A stretch of DNA of 64,000 nt from Balaenoptera acutorostrata (lineage: Eukaryota > Chordata > Mammalia > Artiodactyla > Balaenopteridae), in the NCBI RefSeq assembly GCF_949987535.1, contig NC_080078.1, positions 46,712,207 through 46,776,206 on the forward strand, read 5' to 3'. The notes beneath the pieces were generated by a model. It made no database searches. It worked only from the letters and a program-made list of their open reading frames with translations, and had not been told where the DNA came from. Shown here one piece after another: positions 35,111 through 45,924 of the stretch. Position numbers and translations under genes: made by a program. Within the stretch, counting starts at the first letter, position 1; every line of letters begins with the position of its first letter.

Positions 35111-37509
35111 TGGAATCTGCTGGTATTTCAACTTATGGTTCAACTCCAGACAATTAGGACTTTGTATCTACATCAGAGAACGTCAGGGAGAAGCCAGTTT
35201 CCGCCAAATGGTATGGCTAACTGGTTCATTCTAGGCCAGTGGTTATTGTTTTGGCCTTGCAAACTCTCATCATACACAGCGGGTACCATTTCATCCTGTC
35301 GGTAAATTCTGACAGACCTTCAATAAGAGGGTGTCACATCCTCAGTGTTGGGTCTCACAACCCTCCCTGCTCAAGAGGGAGCAGACTGCCAGAATCTGGA
35401 TTCAGACACACTTCTTTCAGGGTCCCAGTTCATGGCACTTTCAGTGACACCAAACATCTCTGCTCCCTCAACACAGCCCCAGCCCACGTCCACCCAACCC
35501 ATCCTGTTTCCCATTTAGGGTAAGATACTCAACGTGCCAAGCCTAATGGGTTCATTTTGTTTGGGGAAGCTCGGGGAATGTTTGAAGTGCCTTTCTGCCA
35601 TTTGAAAAGGACTGGCTTAATTTTGAAAAGCGAGACTGACAATTAGAGAAAAAGGTTTTGGTTTCGATAAGAGCCTGTACAACTGTGTGTTGAGAGGGTA
35701 CAGTCCCAGCCTTTATTCCAGTTACTACTTTACCGGAATCCAAATCATGAGGAATCTGGATTCACAGGGGCCAAAATGTGATTGGGGAAAAGTGATGGCC
35801 AGGGGCTGCTGGTCTATCCCCATGAAAGATGGAGGGGGTGCTAAGTCTCCTGACATGATTCTCATACCCTAAGCTCTTAAAAACCCCAAGGACCATAACC
35901 CAGGAGGAGCACGCCTGGGAGACATGGGGATGAGATGCCCACAAGAGCTTTCAGAAACTTCCTGGTGGCCGAATACACACTTTAAAGAGGCTAAAGCCCA
36001 AAACAGTTTGATATAATAAGGTCGTGATATCATAGTGCTCTATTTCCCCATTTTCTAGAACTGCTTGTATCGTTACAATATGGTTGGTACAAAATATAAA
36101 TTCTCAAGGGAAAATATGATGAAATGGTAAGAAGACAAAGGAGCGTTCTTTTATATTCTGTCCCCTGGTCTTGGTGGCTGTGATCACTGGCATATGCTGA
36201 GATAAGAGGTGAGTGCCGGTGGGACTCTGTAGCCAGCACAGATGTCACGTGATGCTGGTCCTGTGGGAGCCCTTCAGAGAAGGAACTGTGAAGGTCAGCT
36301 CTCTGCAGTTAGGCTGTGTGGTGTTGCCTAGGTGACCCAAATGCACCAGGACCTCCATCACAAGCTCATCTGGTTCTCTTTCTCTCTCTCTCTCTTGTCT
36401 TTTTCTAAGGTGAGATTTTCATAATCATTAATAATCTTAATAAAGACACCGATGAGATTGTAGCTTATATTAAGCAAGGACCTCAACCCTGGCAACTTAA
36501 AATCAAGTACAGCAGAGGGAAAAATTGGACTTCTGCCATTATAGTCTAAGATCAAACCCATCAGGAATGACCTAGAAGGATTAAAAAGTTATCACCGTGT
36601 CTCTCGGCAATTCCTTACAGTTACTGATTTGCCAGAGTCCACGTTTCTGTTTGTCCTCAATTCAGTACTCCTGAGAATGTGGCTCCTCTGGGGCTTTTGA
36701 GTTTCTTTATAGGATGGGTGCCGGAGGGAACGATACAGAGTGAGGTGGGGGATGTTTCTGTCTCCTGCTTGATAATATGTCTGATTCCAATGGCAACAGC
36801 TGGAAGAAGTTCTAGTAAATATAACCCCCCCGAACAAGGAACATGAATAAGGAAGTGGAATTCAAGATCCATTCTAAAACTTTAAACCTACGAGGTGAGG
36901 GATCGTGGTTTCCATGCTCCTGTTTCCCCGCTTTGCCATGTTTCTATACAAATGTCCACCATGACTCTACAGTTGTGTTATATAAGCTGCAGAGTTTATT
37001 CTTTGGTGGCTGAGTAAAAATTATGTCACTGGGAGCACACAGATCTCCCTTCATGAATGTTTTATTCCTTAAGTTTGCTGGCCCATTTTTACCAGATTTT
37101 GGAGTTGTTTGCATGGCCCCCTCATTTCTGCTTGGGGACAGAAGCAGCTGTGACAGATGTATTCTCATGACACAGCACATCTGCCAGAAGCCAAGGGCTG
37201 CAGGGTGTATTTCTAGATCGGCTGCATCCCTTTCATTAGGTCTCTTACTATCAAAGGTGTCAGCAGCTAAAGAAACACTACTGGACTTCTAGCTGGGGCA
37301 TATTTGGAGGATGAAAGTAGCTGCACGTCTCTCAGGGCGCCCTTGTGGTCCCACATCATGCTTGTAGCAACCAAGGGAGTAGATTAGCCAAGTCATTATA
37401 AGGAGGATGGTAACATTTGATCCCGTGTTCCTGTAGTTCTCAGATTTCTCACTGTTCATCACAAAAATGTAAGGATTCTCCTTGGCTTGGAGTATGGGCT
37501 TCTGTTCAG
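35111..37509. other. Unassigned, mostly repeat-free sequence
   Basis: About 2.4 kb with no confident interspersed repeat apart from a (TC)n run at 36377-36395. Short frames on both strands have no known motif. Confidence 0.4.
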
Positions 37510-37755
37510 AACAATGATAAGAAAAATAATATTAATACCATTAAGAGTTTACTATGTGCCTGGCACTATTGCTAGAACTTTACACATATGAAATCATATG
37601 ATCCTTATAAACTACCATCTGAGGTAGGTGCTATTGTTAGCTCCATTTGCAGATGGGGAAACCAAGTCTAGGATAGATAACTTGTTCCTGGCTCATTAAA
37701 GAAGAGCCTGCCTATAAGCACAGAGAGTCAGGCTGCAGAATCAGGCTGGGATATT
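37510..37755 (-). repeat. MIR SINE, antisense
   Basis: Antisense MIR is clear: tactatgtgcctggcactat, tttacacatatgaaatcata, gaggtaggtgctattgttag, cagatggggaaaccaag, and the decayed tRNA-related end. Confidence 0.85.
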
Positions 37756-38137
37756 TCATCACCCAGGGAGATATTCATACGCAGAGTTGCCAGGGCTTGA
37801 AGAAATTTCTTTTAAAAATAAATCTCTAGCCTTTGATTTGACAAATGAAGGTCAGGATCACTGTGTGCAATCATATACCCATGTTTTGAGAGAGAAGTTG
37901 GAAAATCTAGCTTGCTTAGAGGGACACAGCCAAGATGATGAAGGGTTTGAAGAGCTTGTAAGACGAGAGGTATCTGGAATAAATATGGAATGAATTAAGT
38001 GACTAACAAAAGACACAGGATGTCGGTCTGCAAACTGCCTTCAAATACTCAAGGGGTTCTTGCCATATGGGCCAGACTCACTTTAGTTCCCTGTGCAGGG
38101 CAGAACTGGGAGGAATGAGCAGAAGCTGCAGGAAAGC
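37756..38137. other. Unassigned flank
   Basis: No recognised repeat or exon. A 68-residue frame at 37787-37993 (Glu-rich) lacks a known motif. Confidence 0.4.
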
Positions 38138-38150
38138 CAAGTTCATTTCT

Positions 38151-38272
38151 TTCTCTTCTTTTTCTATTTTTCTTTTCTTTTCTTTCCTTTCTCTTTCCTC
38201 CTTCCTTTCTTCCTTTCTTTCTTTCTTCCTTCCTTCCTTCCTTCCTTCCTTCCTTTCTTGTCTTTCTTTCTA
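38151..38272. repeat. (TTTC)n/(TTCC)n microsatellite grown from an L1 tail
   Basis: Pure pyrimidine sequence of TTTC and TTCC units fills the place where the L1 poly(A) tail should be, between the target-site duplication and the L1 3' end. Confidence 0.8.
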
Positions 38273-38724
38273 ACATTTTTATTGGAGCATAATTGCTTTA
38301 CAATGGTGTGTTAGTTTCTGCTTTATAACAAAGTGTATCAGCTATACATATACCTATATCCCCATATCTCCTTCCTCTTGCATCTGCCTCCCACCCTCCC
38401 TAGCCCACTCCTCTAGGTGGACCCAAAGCACCTGAGCTGATCTCCCTATGCTATGCAGCTGTTTCCCACTAGCTATCTATTTTACATTTGGTAGTGTGTG
38501 TATGTCCATGCCACTCTCTCACTTTGTCCCAGCTTACCTTTCCCCCCCCTCTGTCCTCAAGTCCATTCTCTACATCTGCATCTTTATTCCTGTCCTGCCC
38601 CGAGGTTCTTCAGAACCATTTTTTTTTTTTTTTAGATTCCATATATATGTGTTAGCATACGGCATTTGTTTTTCTCTTTCCGACTTAACTCTGTATGACA
38701 GTCTCTAGGTCCATCCACCTCACT
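38273..38724 (-). mobile_element. L1 3' UTR and ORF2 terminus, antisense
   Basis: The reverse complement matches the L1 at 24139-25138 end to end over the 3' UTR, including the C-tract at 38541-38549 (the G-tract of the sense strand). It stops at the ORF2 codons encoding the WMDLE-like segment, near 38720. Confidence 0.88.
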
Positions 38725-38726
38725 CT

Positions 38727-39471
38727 AACCAAAAGACATAGACTGGCTGAATGGATATAAGAATAAGACCCGTATATATGCTGTCTACAAGAGGCCCACT
38801 TCAGACCTAGGGACACATACAGACTGAAAGTGAGGAGATGGAAAAAGATCTTCCATATAAATGGAAATCAAAAGAAAGCTGGAGTAGCAATTCTCATATC
38901 AGACAAAATAGATTTTAAAATAGACTATTACAGGAGACAAAGAAGGACACTACATAATGATCAAGGGATCAATCCAAGAAGAAGATATAACAATTGTAAA
39001 TATTTATGCACCCAACATAGGAGCACTTCAATACATAAGGCAAATGCTAACAGCCATAAAAGGGGAAATCGACAGTAACACAATCATAGTAGGGGACTTT
39101 AACACCCCACTTTCACCAATGGACAGATCATCCAAAATGAAAATAAATAAGGAAACACAAGCTTTAAATGATACATTAAACAAGATGGACTTAATTGATA
39201 TTTATAGGACATTCCATCCCAAAACAACAGAGTACACTTTGTTCTCAAGTGCTCATGGAACATTCTCTAGGATAGGTCATATCTTGGGTCACAAATCAAG
39301 CCCTGGTAAATTTAAGAAAATTGAAACCATATCAAGTATCTTTTTCGACCCCAATGCTATGAGACTAGATATCAATTACAAGAAAAAATCTGTAAAGAAT
39401 ACAAACACATGGAGGCTAAACAATACACTACTAAATAACCAAGAGATCAATGAAGAAATCAAAGAGGAAAT
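38727..39471 (+). pseudogene. L1 ORF2 endonuclease-domain fragment, inactivated
   Basis: The APE-like endonuclease of L1 nicks target DNA to prime reverse transcription. This fragment begins at the conserved KRHRLAEW segment near the ORF2 start. It continues through KKAGVAILISDK (38830-39078 frame), then shifts frame to MIKGSIQEEDITIVNIYAPN (38957 onward). GDFNTP, with the catalytic Asp and Asn, is kept at about 39094. Two other catalytic positions are changed: IDHILG reads IGHILG (Asp to Gly), and SDHNAM reads FDPNAM (His to Pro). The frameshift and truncation also exclude function. Confidence 0.85.
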
Positions 39472-39743
39472 CAAGTTCATTTCTGAACACTCAAAGTCAT
39501 CTGGGGAGGGAAGAACTGCTATGAAAGGGTGTGAGCACCCCATCAGGTGCGTCCTGTAGCAGAGGCTACAGTGTCTGCTGGAAAGGAGGTTAAACTGGGT
39601 GACCTCCAGGATCAATTCCAACTGCAAGATTGACAGCAGGATTATTTTACCATTTCAGAAATGAGTTAAGTTGAAATGCAGCAGACACCTCCTGGAATAT
39701 CATTCTCTATCAACCCCTTAGAGCAGCGCTGGGGCCCAGGAGA

Positions 39744-40624
39744 TGTCACCCCCAAATATGCCTCAATGGCATATTGATTATTTTGATTATTTTGATTTAA
39801 AGTTACTAAGAAATGGCCAGTCCAAGAGGGCCACTTTGACCCTCCTCTCTGTCTCCCTGATAGCAGGAAATAAATCTCTCATATGAAAGGTATATTCCCT
39901 GCATGTGGAGGTAGAAGGACACCCTTATTGCCAGAGATAGGGAACTTAGGGCAGAGAAGCCTGTATAAACAAACCTTGTTACTTCTTTAATTTATTACCT
40001 CAAGGCCAAACTTTGCTTAAATTCCTTACTAATTAAGTGTCCAAACCTAAATTTCTTTGTCCTGTCAATTCCTCTCAAATGCATTGTTTCTTTGTCTAAA
40101 AAAATATAAAAGCTGGGACTTCCCGGCAGCGCAGTGGTTAAGAATCCGCCTGCCAATGCAGGGGACACGGGTTCGATCCCTGGTCTGGGAAGATCCCACA
40201 TGCAGTAGAGCAACTAAGCCCATGCGCCACAACTACTGAGCCTGCGTTCTAGAACCCGCGAGCCACAACTACTGAAGCCTGTGCGCCTAGAGCCCGTGCT
40301 CCACAACAAGAGAAGCCACCGCAATGAGAAGCCCGCGCACCACGACAAAGAGTAGCCCCCGCTGGCCGCAACTAGAGAATGCCCGCGCGCGGCAATGAAG
40401 ACCCAACTCAGCCAAACATAAATAAAGAAATAAATTTATAAATATATATATACACATAAAAACTGCCTGCTTTGGCCACGTCTTAGGTACTTTCTATGAG
40501 ATCTCCAAGCGCACAAATTAGGATTTGTCTCTTTTTTTCCTGTTACTGTATCTTGTGTCAATTTTATTATTAGTCCAGCCACAAGAACTCAAGAGGGTTA
40601 GGGGGGGAATTTCCTCCTCCCCAA
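39744..40624 (+). mobile_element. ERV1-like LTR split by a SINE
   Basis: The LTR starts about tgtcacccccaaatatg and ends about ctcctccccaaca. It has a TATA box (TATAAAAG, 40105-40112) followed, after the SINE, by the R/U5-like sequence ctgcctgctttggccacg, tcttgtgtcaattttattat and ccagccacaagaactcaaga. No retroviral internal region follows, so it is a solo LTR. LTR ends are estimates; I found no clear short flanking duplication. Confidence 0.65.
40106..40464 (+). mobile_element. CHR-type SINE inserted at an LTR TATA box
   Basis: The body (about 40115-40455) starts gggacttcccggcagcgcag. Box B reads ggttcgatccc, and the tail is A/T-rich. The duplication ataaaagct (40106-40114) against ataaaaact (40456-40464) has one mismatch. 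The copied target is the 3' part of the LTR TATA box. Confidence 0.88.
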
Positions 40625-43600
40625 CAGCAGCTCATAGGGGAAAGGTGAGGTGGAGAGAAGGCTGGGCCACAACTTAGACAACAGACGTCGGTCCTGGCAC
40701 CCCCAACTGCATGCGTGACCCCCAAGGGCGCTAACTCTGCACAGCCTTAATTTCTATAACTTCAAAATGGAGGAAAATGAATATCATCATTTTGGAAATT
40801 TCTAAAATAGAGAGGCTGGCTTCGAAGTTTTCTGATTAAGCATCAACTATTTGGAAAATGAAATGGACCAAAGTTATCCTGCCCCCAGCACTCTGGCTAA
40901 TGACCAAGCTGTTATATAAGATGCTACAGAAGAGCATTTCTGCATATTTTCTGCACATCAAGTTTGCTGATCATCCTTGTATCTCTCCGTATCTTGTTAT
41001 AAAATGAAGGTCTTGCCAGCAATTTCCTTTCCTTTTCTCTTTTTCTTGTTCATTTTTCACCCAGACAATCAGTTTCATGAACCAGAACCGTCCCCCTGGC
41101 TGGGATAGTCTAGTTTCTTGGGCGTACTGTATTCTAGGCAATGACGGTGCAGCTTTACTGTAATTAAGTTTTCATTCTTCTATGCAAAACTAACATTTAT
41201 GAAAAGCTTCTGTAAAACACCAAGTTCCTATTTGTCTACCTTCAGAAAACTTCTTCCCTGCTTACATCCTTTTTGTAAGTCCATTTTTACTTTAAATGTT
41301 ATGTCCTATTTTGGAAACAACAGTAAGTCCATTTATAAGTGTTTGGGGTCTGCTTTGTAAGCCTACTCAATGGTATAACACTGCTCAGAACACACTTCCC
41401 ATGTTTTCAAAGGAATTTTCCCCTAAGTCGTGATTGTCATGCCCTCTACAGATGTGGCATACATATAAAATCTTCCTTATAGGCACATGTCCATAGCTAT
41501 GCATCACTACTAAAAAAAAAAAAAAAGCTAATTAGTCCACCTGAGACTAAAAAAAAAAGTCATTCTAATCAAATGTTGGCATTAGTTCCTTTTATGTGAA
41601 AAAGATGGTAATGGATTTACAAAGAATAACTCCCTTTTACCCAAATCTTGGTAATGAGAAACTGACATGAGACCACAGTTAATCATCCTACCACCCAACA
41701 CCTGAGGCTTGGAGACTCCCACTTGAGTACTTGGGGAAAATACACATAACACAATTCAAGGAGAAGCCCATGCCCCTCTCCTAGCAGCCCACGAAAAATC
41801 TGTGCTTCACTCGCTTAGCTTAAGTGCTACTTAACTCCATTTAAGTAAAAATTGAGTTTAATTTGGTCTCAAAAACTTGCTTTCTCCCAAGTATGGGGGG
41901 AAAGAGCTTGGGCTGTGGGATCAACTGCAGTGGTACATGTGGCCATTCAGAAATAAAGGGGGTTCAGCATCACTCAAAGGCAGGGTGCAAATCTGGATTG
42001 CGGTTAATTAATTTAGCCTTCATATCAAATGCTCAGAACTACAAAGAAGGCTTACCAGCCAGTTTCCAACAACCAGAGAATAAAAATCTGAATGAAAAGG
42101 CTAAGAGATTTAGCAAACAAACTGTTTGCCATTTAGGAGTAACTTAAGGGCTACCCAAAAGCGCTCCTTGATTGAAATCCATTAAAAGGAACCAAACACT
42201 GACCTCGAGGAAGAGAGCTTAGATATACCACCCACCCAATAATGGTCCCAACAGAGCTCCAAAGTCCTGGAGGCCTCATGAATATTCTGGAAACTTAACA
42301 TGCCAAAAGAAGAAGAGATGGGGAGGAGGAGAGAGGTCTTTGCTTCTAAAGAATAACGGCTCTCCTGCGGTTATGCCTCCCCTTCCAGGATTCCTTTTCA
42401 AGCTCTTTATTGCAATTGCTCAGGTCTTTAACTGATCTCCCATGAGGGCTCAAAAGCCTTAAGCTAATTACATTTGGCTGAGATATGCTTGATGAGATGG
42501 GAAAAATATAAAGCTATTGAAACGGTGAAAAAAATCTCTAACCATCTGCTGGTGGTGTTGCTAAAAGAACAATAGATGAAAAGAAAGAGGGCAGCTAGCC
42601 AGAGTGGAAAGGTACAGGATTTCTTTAATTACTGGGTCAATGAGGCTATTACTGCTTGGAATGTTGGGGAAGGCAGGCCAAACAGGCTTAGAGGACTAAG
42701 CAACTAGGCAGTGCTTAGCGAATAAACAAAGCCAAACAACGACGCCAAAAAAAGAGATGCATTTTTTGAGGGAGAAAGGGGAATTAGGTCAGCTTGGTTT
42801 AGCAAAGCGTTTCTGATTAGAAATCACAGGTACTTTGTGGCAAGGAGAGAAAGAGATGCTCCTAAATGGGAAGTAGGTTTCAGCCCAACCTCTGGACCTC
42901 TCTCCAGGTTATCTGTGGTCCTCAAAGACGCAGCCCTGGCAAAGCGCGTTCTCTCTGATGCTGTCATCCAGACAGTTGTTCTGTTATACTTGGCAATCCA
43001 GGTGAGCAGCCTGCATTAAGTTTTCAAATCAGTGCCCCAGGTGTTGATTCAATATGGCAAACAGCTTATGTGCATTGCTCTAAAAGCCCTGTTCAGTTTC
43101 TCCTTTTATTTTTTAAAAAATAACGAATCCCCTCAAATTCAGCTGAGAAAATGTTAGATTTTGGAAGACAAACTGACACATCAGAAAGGGGACTGCTAAA
43201 TCAAAATTTATTTTTACTTTGTGTACAGTAACTCCTATAAGTTGAGCGGCAGTTTCTGCCCCAAATCCTTTTTTTTCCCCCCAAACTTTACAGATGGAAT
43301 GCCATTTTCTTTTGTGTTACTTTGTCTTGATTCTGTATCTGAAGGTGGGTAAAACTACTAAACTAATGGCGAAATGTTTTTATTTTCTTCATTATTCCCT
43401 TTTCATCAAAACCAGGAGCACATTTTTCAGACGCACAACTCAATTGTATCCTCTGGATGCTCTTGGTGTGCCCGGGGTCTGCTTCCCCATGGACAAAGAG
43501 TCCTCTCCCTCACCTTCCTAACCTGGGCACGCAGTCTCTGTGCTCCCTCTTCCACATGGCCTCCTAGACCTGCCCTGGGGGAAAGATGCACTGTATCAGT

Positions 43601-43799
43601 GACCACAAGGAGGGCACAGGTGACAAGAGAGGCTTACAGGCAGCTGGTCTCAGACAAACAGGGGTCTGAGTTGGGAAGAGGTCTCCATCTGTCCAGTCTC
43701 CCAGTGGCAGGTCTGGGAGTCCAGGATGATGCTGAGACCCTTTCCTCTCTCAGTGCCTGATGTGAGACAGCTAGTGTGGATAACGAACCAGGGCTTTGC
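40625..43799. other. Repeat-poor block
   Basis: About 3.2 kb without a recognisable interspersed repeat, only short A or T runs (41510-41527, 43267-43282). Within it, 42370-43080 is varied in composition and holds homeodomain-like TAATTA words and one candidate exon (42908-43001). The lack of insertions is compatible with constraint, which needs cross-species alignment to show. Confidence 0.4.
42908..43001 (+). other. Candidate exon-like segment (weak)
   Basis: A pyrimidine-rich stretch ending ctctctccag precedes 42908, and cag/gtgagc follows at 43001/43002, a strong donor. The 94 bases are open in two forward frames; one gives VLKDAALAKRVLSDAVIQ. The segment is too short for openness to be informative, and no partner exon was found. 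It could be a lncRNA exon or chance. Confidence 0.22.
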
Positions 43800-43975
43800 C
43801 AGTGGTTCTCAAAATATGGTACCTTGACCAGCAGCGTCACCATCATCTGGGAACTTGTTAAAAATGCCATCTCTTGCCTGCTCATCACCACAGACCTACT
43901 GGATCTGAACTTGAGGTATAGGGTCCAGCAATCTACCCTTTAACAAGGCATCTAGGTGATTTGGATCTACTGAGG
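43800..43975 (+). mobile_element. MER5A (hAT-Charlie fossil)
   Basis: Starts cagtggttctcaaaatatgg, then ccagcagcgtcaccatcatc, gggaacttgttaaaaatg, acctactggatctgaacttg, ccagcaatctaccctttaac. Sense orientation, near full length. Confidence 0.88.
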
Positions 43976-43997
43976 AGAATGTGCTATATCACCTGTC

Positions 43998-44038
43998 TGT
44001 CTGTCTGTCTATCTATCCATCACCCATCCACCCATCAT
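43998..44038. repeat. (CTGT)n/(CTAT)n/(CCAT)n microsatellite
   Basis: Tetranucleotide CTGT units grade into CTAT and CCAT-like units. Confidence 0.85.
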
Positions 44039-44144
44039 CTTTGACATGTTTAAACATCCCACCCTCCAACAAAAATAAGGCAGAGGCAAAGGTCTAAGGG
44101 ATTTTTCAGAAAGAATTGTCTAAATTTGGATGCCAAATACTACA

Positions 44145-44335
44145 GTAGTGGTGCTATTCAAAATGCGGTCCACAGACCAGCAACATCACCGTTACCTAGG
44201 AGCTTGATGGAAGGGCAGGTCACAAGCCCACCAAGACCTACTGCATCCAAATCTCTGGGGGTAGGGTCCAGAAATCCATGTTTTAACAAACACTTTAATT
44301 CTCATATACACCTAAGTTTGAGAGCCATTGTGCTA
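44145..44335 (+). mobile_element. MER5A (hAT-Charlie fossil)
   Basis: gtggtgctattcaaaatgcg, ccacagaccagcaacatcac, gacctactgcatccaaatct, ggtagggtccagaaatccat and gtttgagagccattgtgct. Same orientation as the copy 170 bases to the left, but clearly an independent copy. Confidence 0.85.
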
Positions 44336-44514
44336 GAATAACACCTGAGCAAGGATTAGGGTCAAGAATTTCTCTATTCACATTTTGTGATATTAGTCAG
44401 GGAGAGCTCAATTGGAACATTTGGTGGACATGAATTTTATATCTCCTCCATTTCCAAAAAGTATTGGTTGGATATTTACTTTAATTATTATTTTTCCCAG
44501 GCCAGAAAATAGAA

Positions 44515-44655
44515 ACCAGCCTTTTCTCTTCCTTCCATCCTTTTTCCTTCTCTCCCTCCTTTCTTCCTATCTCTTTTACTTCTTTTTTTTTTCTCATTCC
44601 CTCCTTTCTTTCTTCATTTTCTTACTGCCTTTAATTCCTTTTCTTTTAATCTCCT
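44515..44655. repeat. CT-rich low-complexity tract
   Basis: Mostly C and T (CTTCC, TTTCTT units). The Ser/Phe/Leu-rich frame over it at 44412-44657 is a by-product of composition. Confidence 0.8.
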
Positions 44656-44753
44656 AGAGATCCATAACTATTCTACTGGCACTTACTGTGGATGCAGTAA
44701 TTAGATTTACCAGAATTAAATTCCAGTTGTGCAATCAACAGAGACTGACATTA

Positions 44754-45008
44754 AAAAGGGATGAGTCCCTAGAAAAATGGTACAGATGAACCGGTTTGCA
44801 GGGCAGAAATAGAGACACAGATATAGAGAACAAACGTATGGACACGAAGGGGGGAAAGTGGCAGGGGGTGGTGGTAGTGGTGGTGTGATGAATTGGGAGA
44901 TTGGGATTGACATGTATACACTAATCGGTATAAAATAGATAACTAATAAGAACCTGCTGTATAAAAAAAAGAAATAAAATTCTAAAATTAAAAGAAAAGG
45001 GATGGGTC
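44754..45008 (+). mobile_element. Short L1 3'-UTR insertion truncated at both ends, with TSD
   Basis: About 227 bases of L1 3' UTR (44768-44994) lie between aaaagggatgagtc (44754-44767) and aaaagggatgggtc (44995-45008), one mismatch. The site reads ATT/AAAAAGGG. The UTR stops at cctgctgtata, about 150 bases short of the usual 3' end, and goes straight into an A-rich tail. Confidence 0.75.
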
Positions 45009-45180
45009 ATGATAATAAAAATGCTGTCTAATTTAGCATAGATTATAGAAGGAGGGACAACTTTATGGTAATTCCCAACTCGAGCATGGGAAGATATTGG
45101 AGTCTCTCCTTTCTCTGGGGAACCATTTAAGGAAAACCTAAATTTTTCAACATGGTTTGGAGAAACCATGTTGAGGGTTA

Positions 45181-45470
45181 ATGTATTAGTTCTCTATTCC
45201 TGTTGCAACAAATTACCATAGACTGTGTCTTAACATAACACAAATTTATTATCTTATAATTCTGGAGGCCGGAAGTCTGAAATGAGTCTTATGGGGCTAA
45301 AATCAAGGTGTCAGCAGAATTACCTTCCTTCTGGAGGATCTGGGAAGAATCCATTTCCTTACATATTCCAGTTTTTAGAGGCTGCCTGTATTCCTTGTCT
45401 TACATGGCCTCCTTATTCCATCCTCAGTGCCAGCAACTTAGCACCTTCACATCTCAGGTGCTTGCTGGCT
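45181..45470 (-). mobile_element. MLT1-type LTR, antisense
   Basis: Antisense MLT1 layout: tgtattagttctctattcct, acaaattaccatagactgtg, aattctggaggccggaag, aaaatcaaggtgtcagcaga, atggcctccttattcca. The far end is replaced by the microsatellite at 45470. Confidence 0.7.
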
Positions 45471-45522
45471 CTCTCTCTCTCTCTCACTTATACACACACA
45501 CAAACACACACACACACATTGT
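45470..45522. repeat. (CT)n/(CA)n compound microsatellite
   Basis: A (CT)n run followed by interrupted (CA)n. Confidence 0.9.
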
Positions 45523-45616
45523 ATCTATATTTATCTTGTCTATTATTATCCATTAATTATATATAATTTCTACATTTTGTGCAAGTTTTGCTTTCTGATT
45601 GCTTAAGGTTGTCTAT

Positions 45617-45924
45617 AATATATATTTTGTTGGGCTTCCCTGGTGGCGCAGTGGTTGAGAATCTGCCTGCCAATGCAGGGGACACGGGTTCGAGCCCTGG
45701 TCTGGGAAGATCCCACATGCCGCGGAGCAACTGGCCGGTGAGCCACAACTACTGAGCCTGCGCGCCTGGAGCCTGTGCTCCGCAACAATAGAGGCCGCGA
45801 TAGTGAGAGGCCTGCGCACTGCGATGAAGAGTGGCCCCCGCTTGCCACAACTAGAGAAAGCCCTCACACAGAAACGAAGACCCAACACAGCCAAAAATAA
45901 AAATAAATAAATATATATTTTGTT
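45617..45924 (+). mobile_element. CHR-type SINE, younger subgroup, 15-bp TSD
   Basis: Body 45632-45909 begins gggcttccctggtggcgcag. The perfect duplication aatatatattttgtt is at 45617-45631 and 45910-45924. It shares the gatgaagagtggcccccgct and cagaaacgaagacccaacac signatures with the copies at 53166 and 54910. Confidence 0.95.

Larger units (their letters stand above)
38138..39484 (-). mobile_element. L1 insertion with 5' inversion (twin priming), 13-bp TSD
   Basis: One insertion in three parts lies between copies of caagttcatttct (38138-38150 and 39472-39484). At the left is a decayed poly(A) tail, read as T-rich. Next come the antisense 3' UTR and ORF2 end (about 38273-38724). Last is a sense-strand ORF2 endonuclease segment (about 38727-39471). 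The 5'-most ORF2 position lies at the internal junction, the geometry left by twin priming. The ~3 kb of L1 between the two segments is missing. Confidence 0.88.

Noticed and set aside
38067..38314. Lys/Glu/Arg or Ser/Phe repeat peptides
   Set aside because: Translations of the TTTC/TTCC microsatellite on each strand.
45603..45894. Overlapping minus-strand frames across a SINE (Arg/Ser/Cys-rich peptides)
   Set aside because: The same peptides recur at 53082-53404, 54598-54855 and 54955-55224. They are translations of CHR SINE sequence, not genes.
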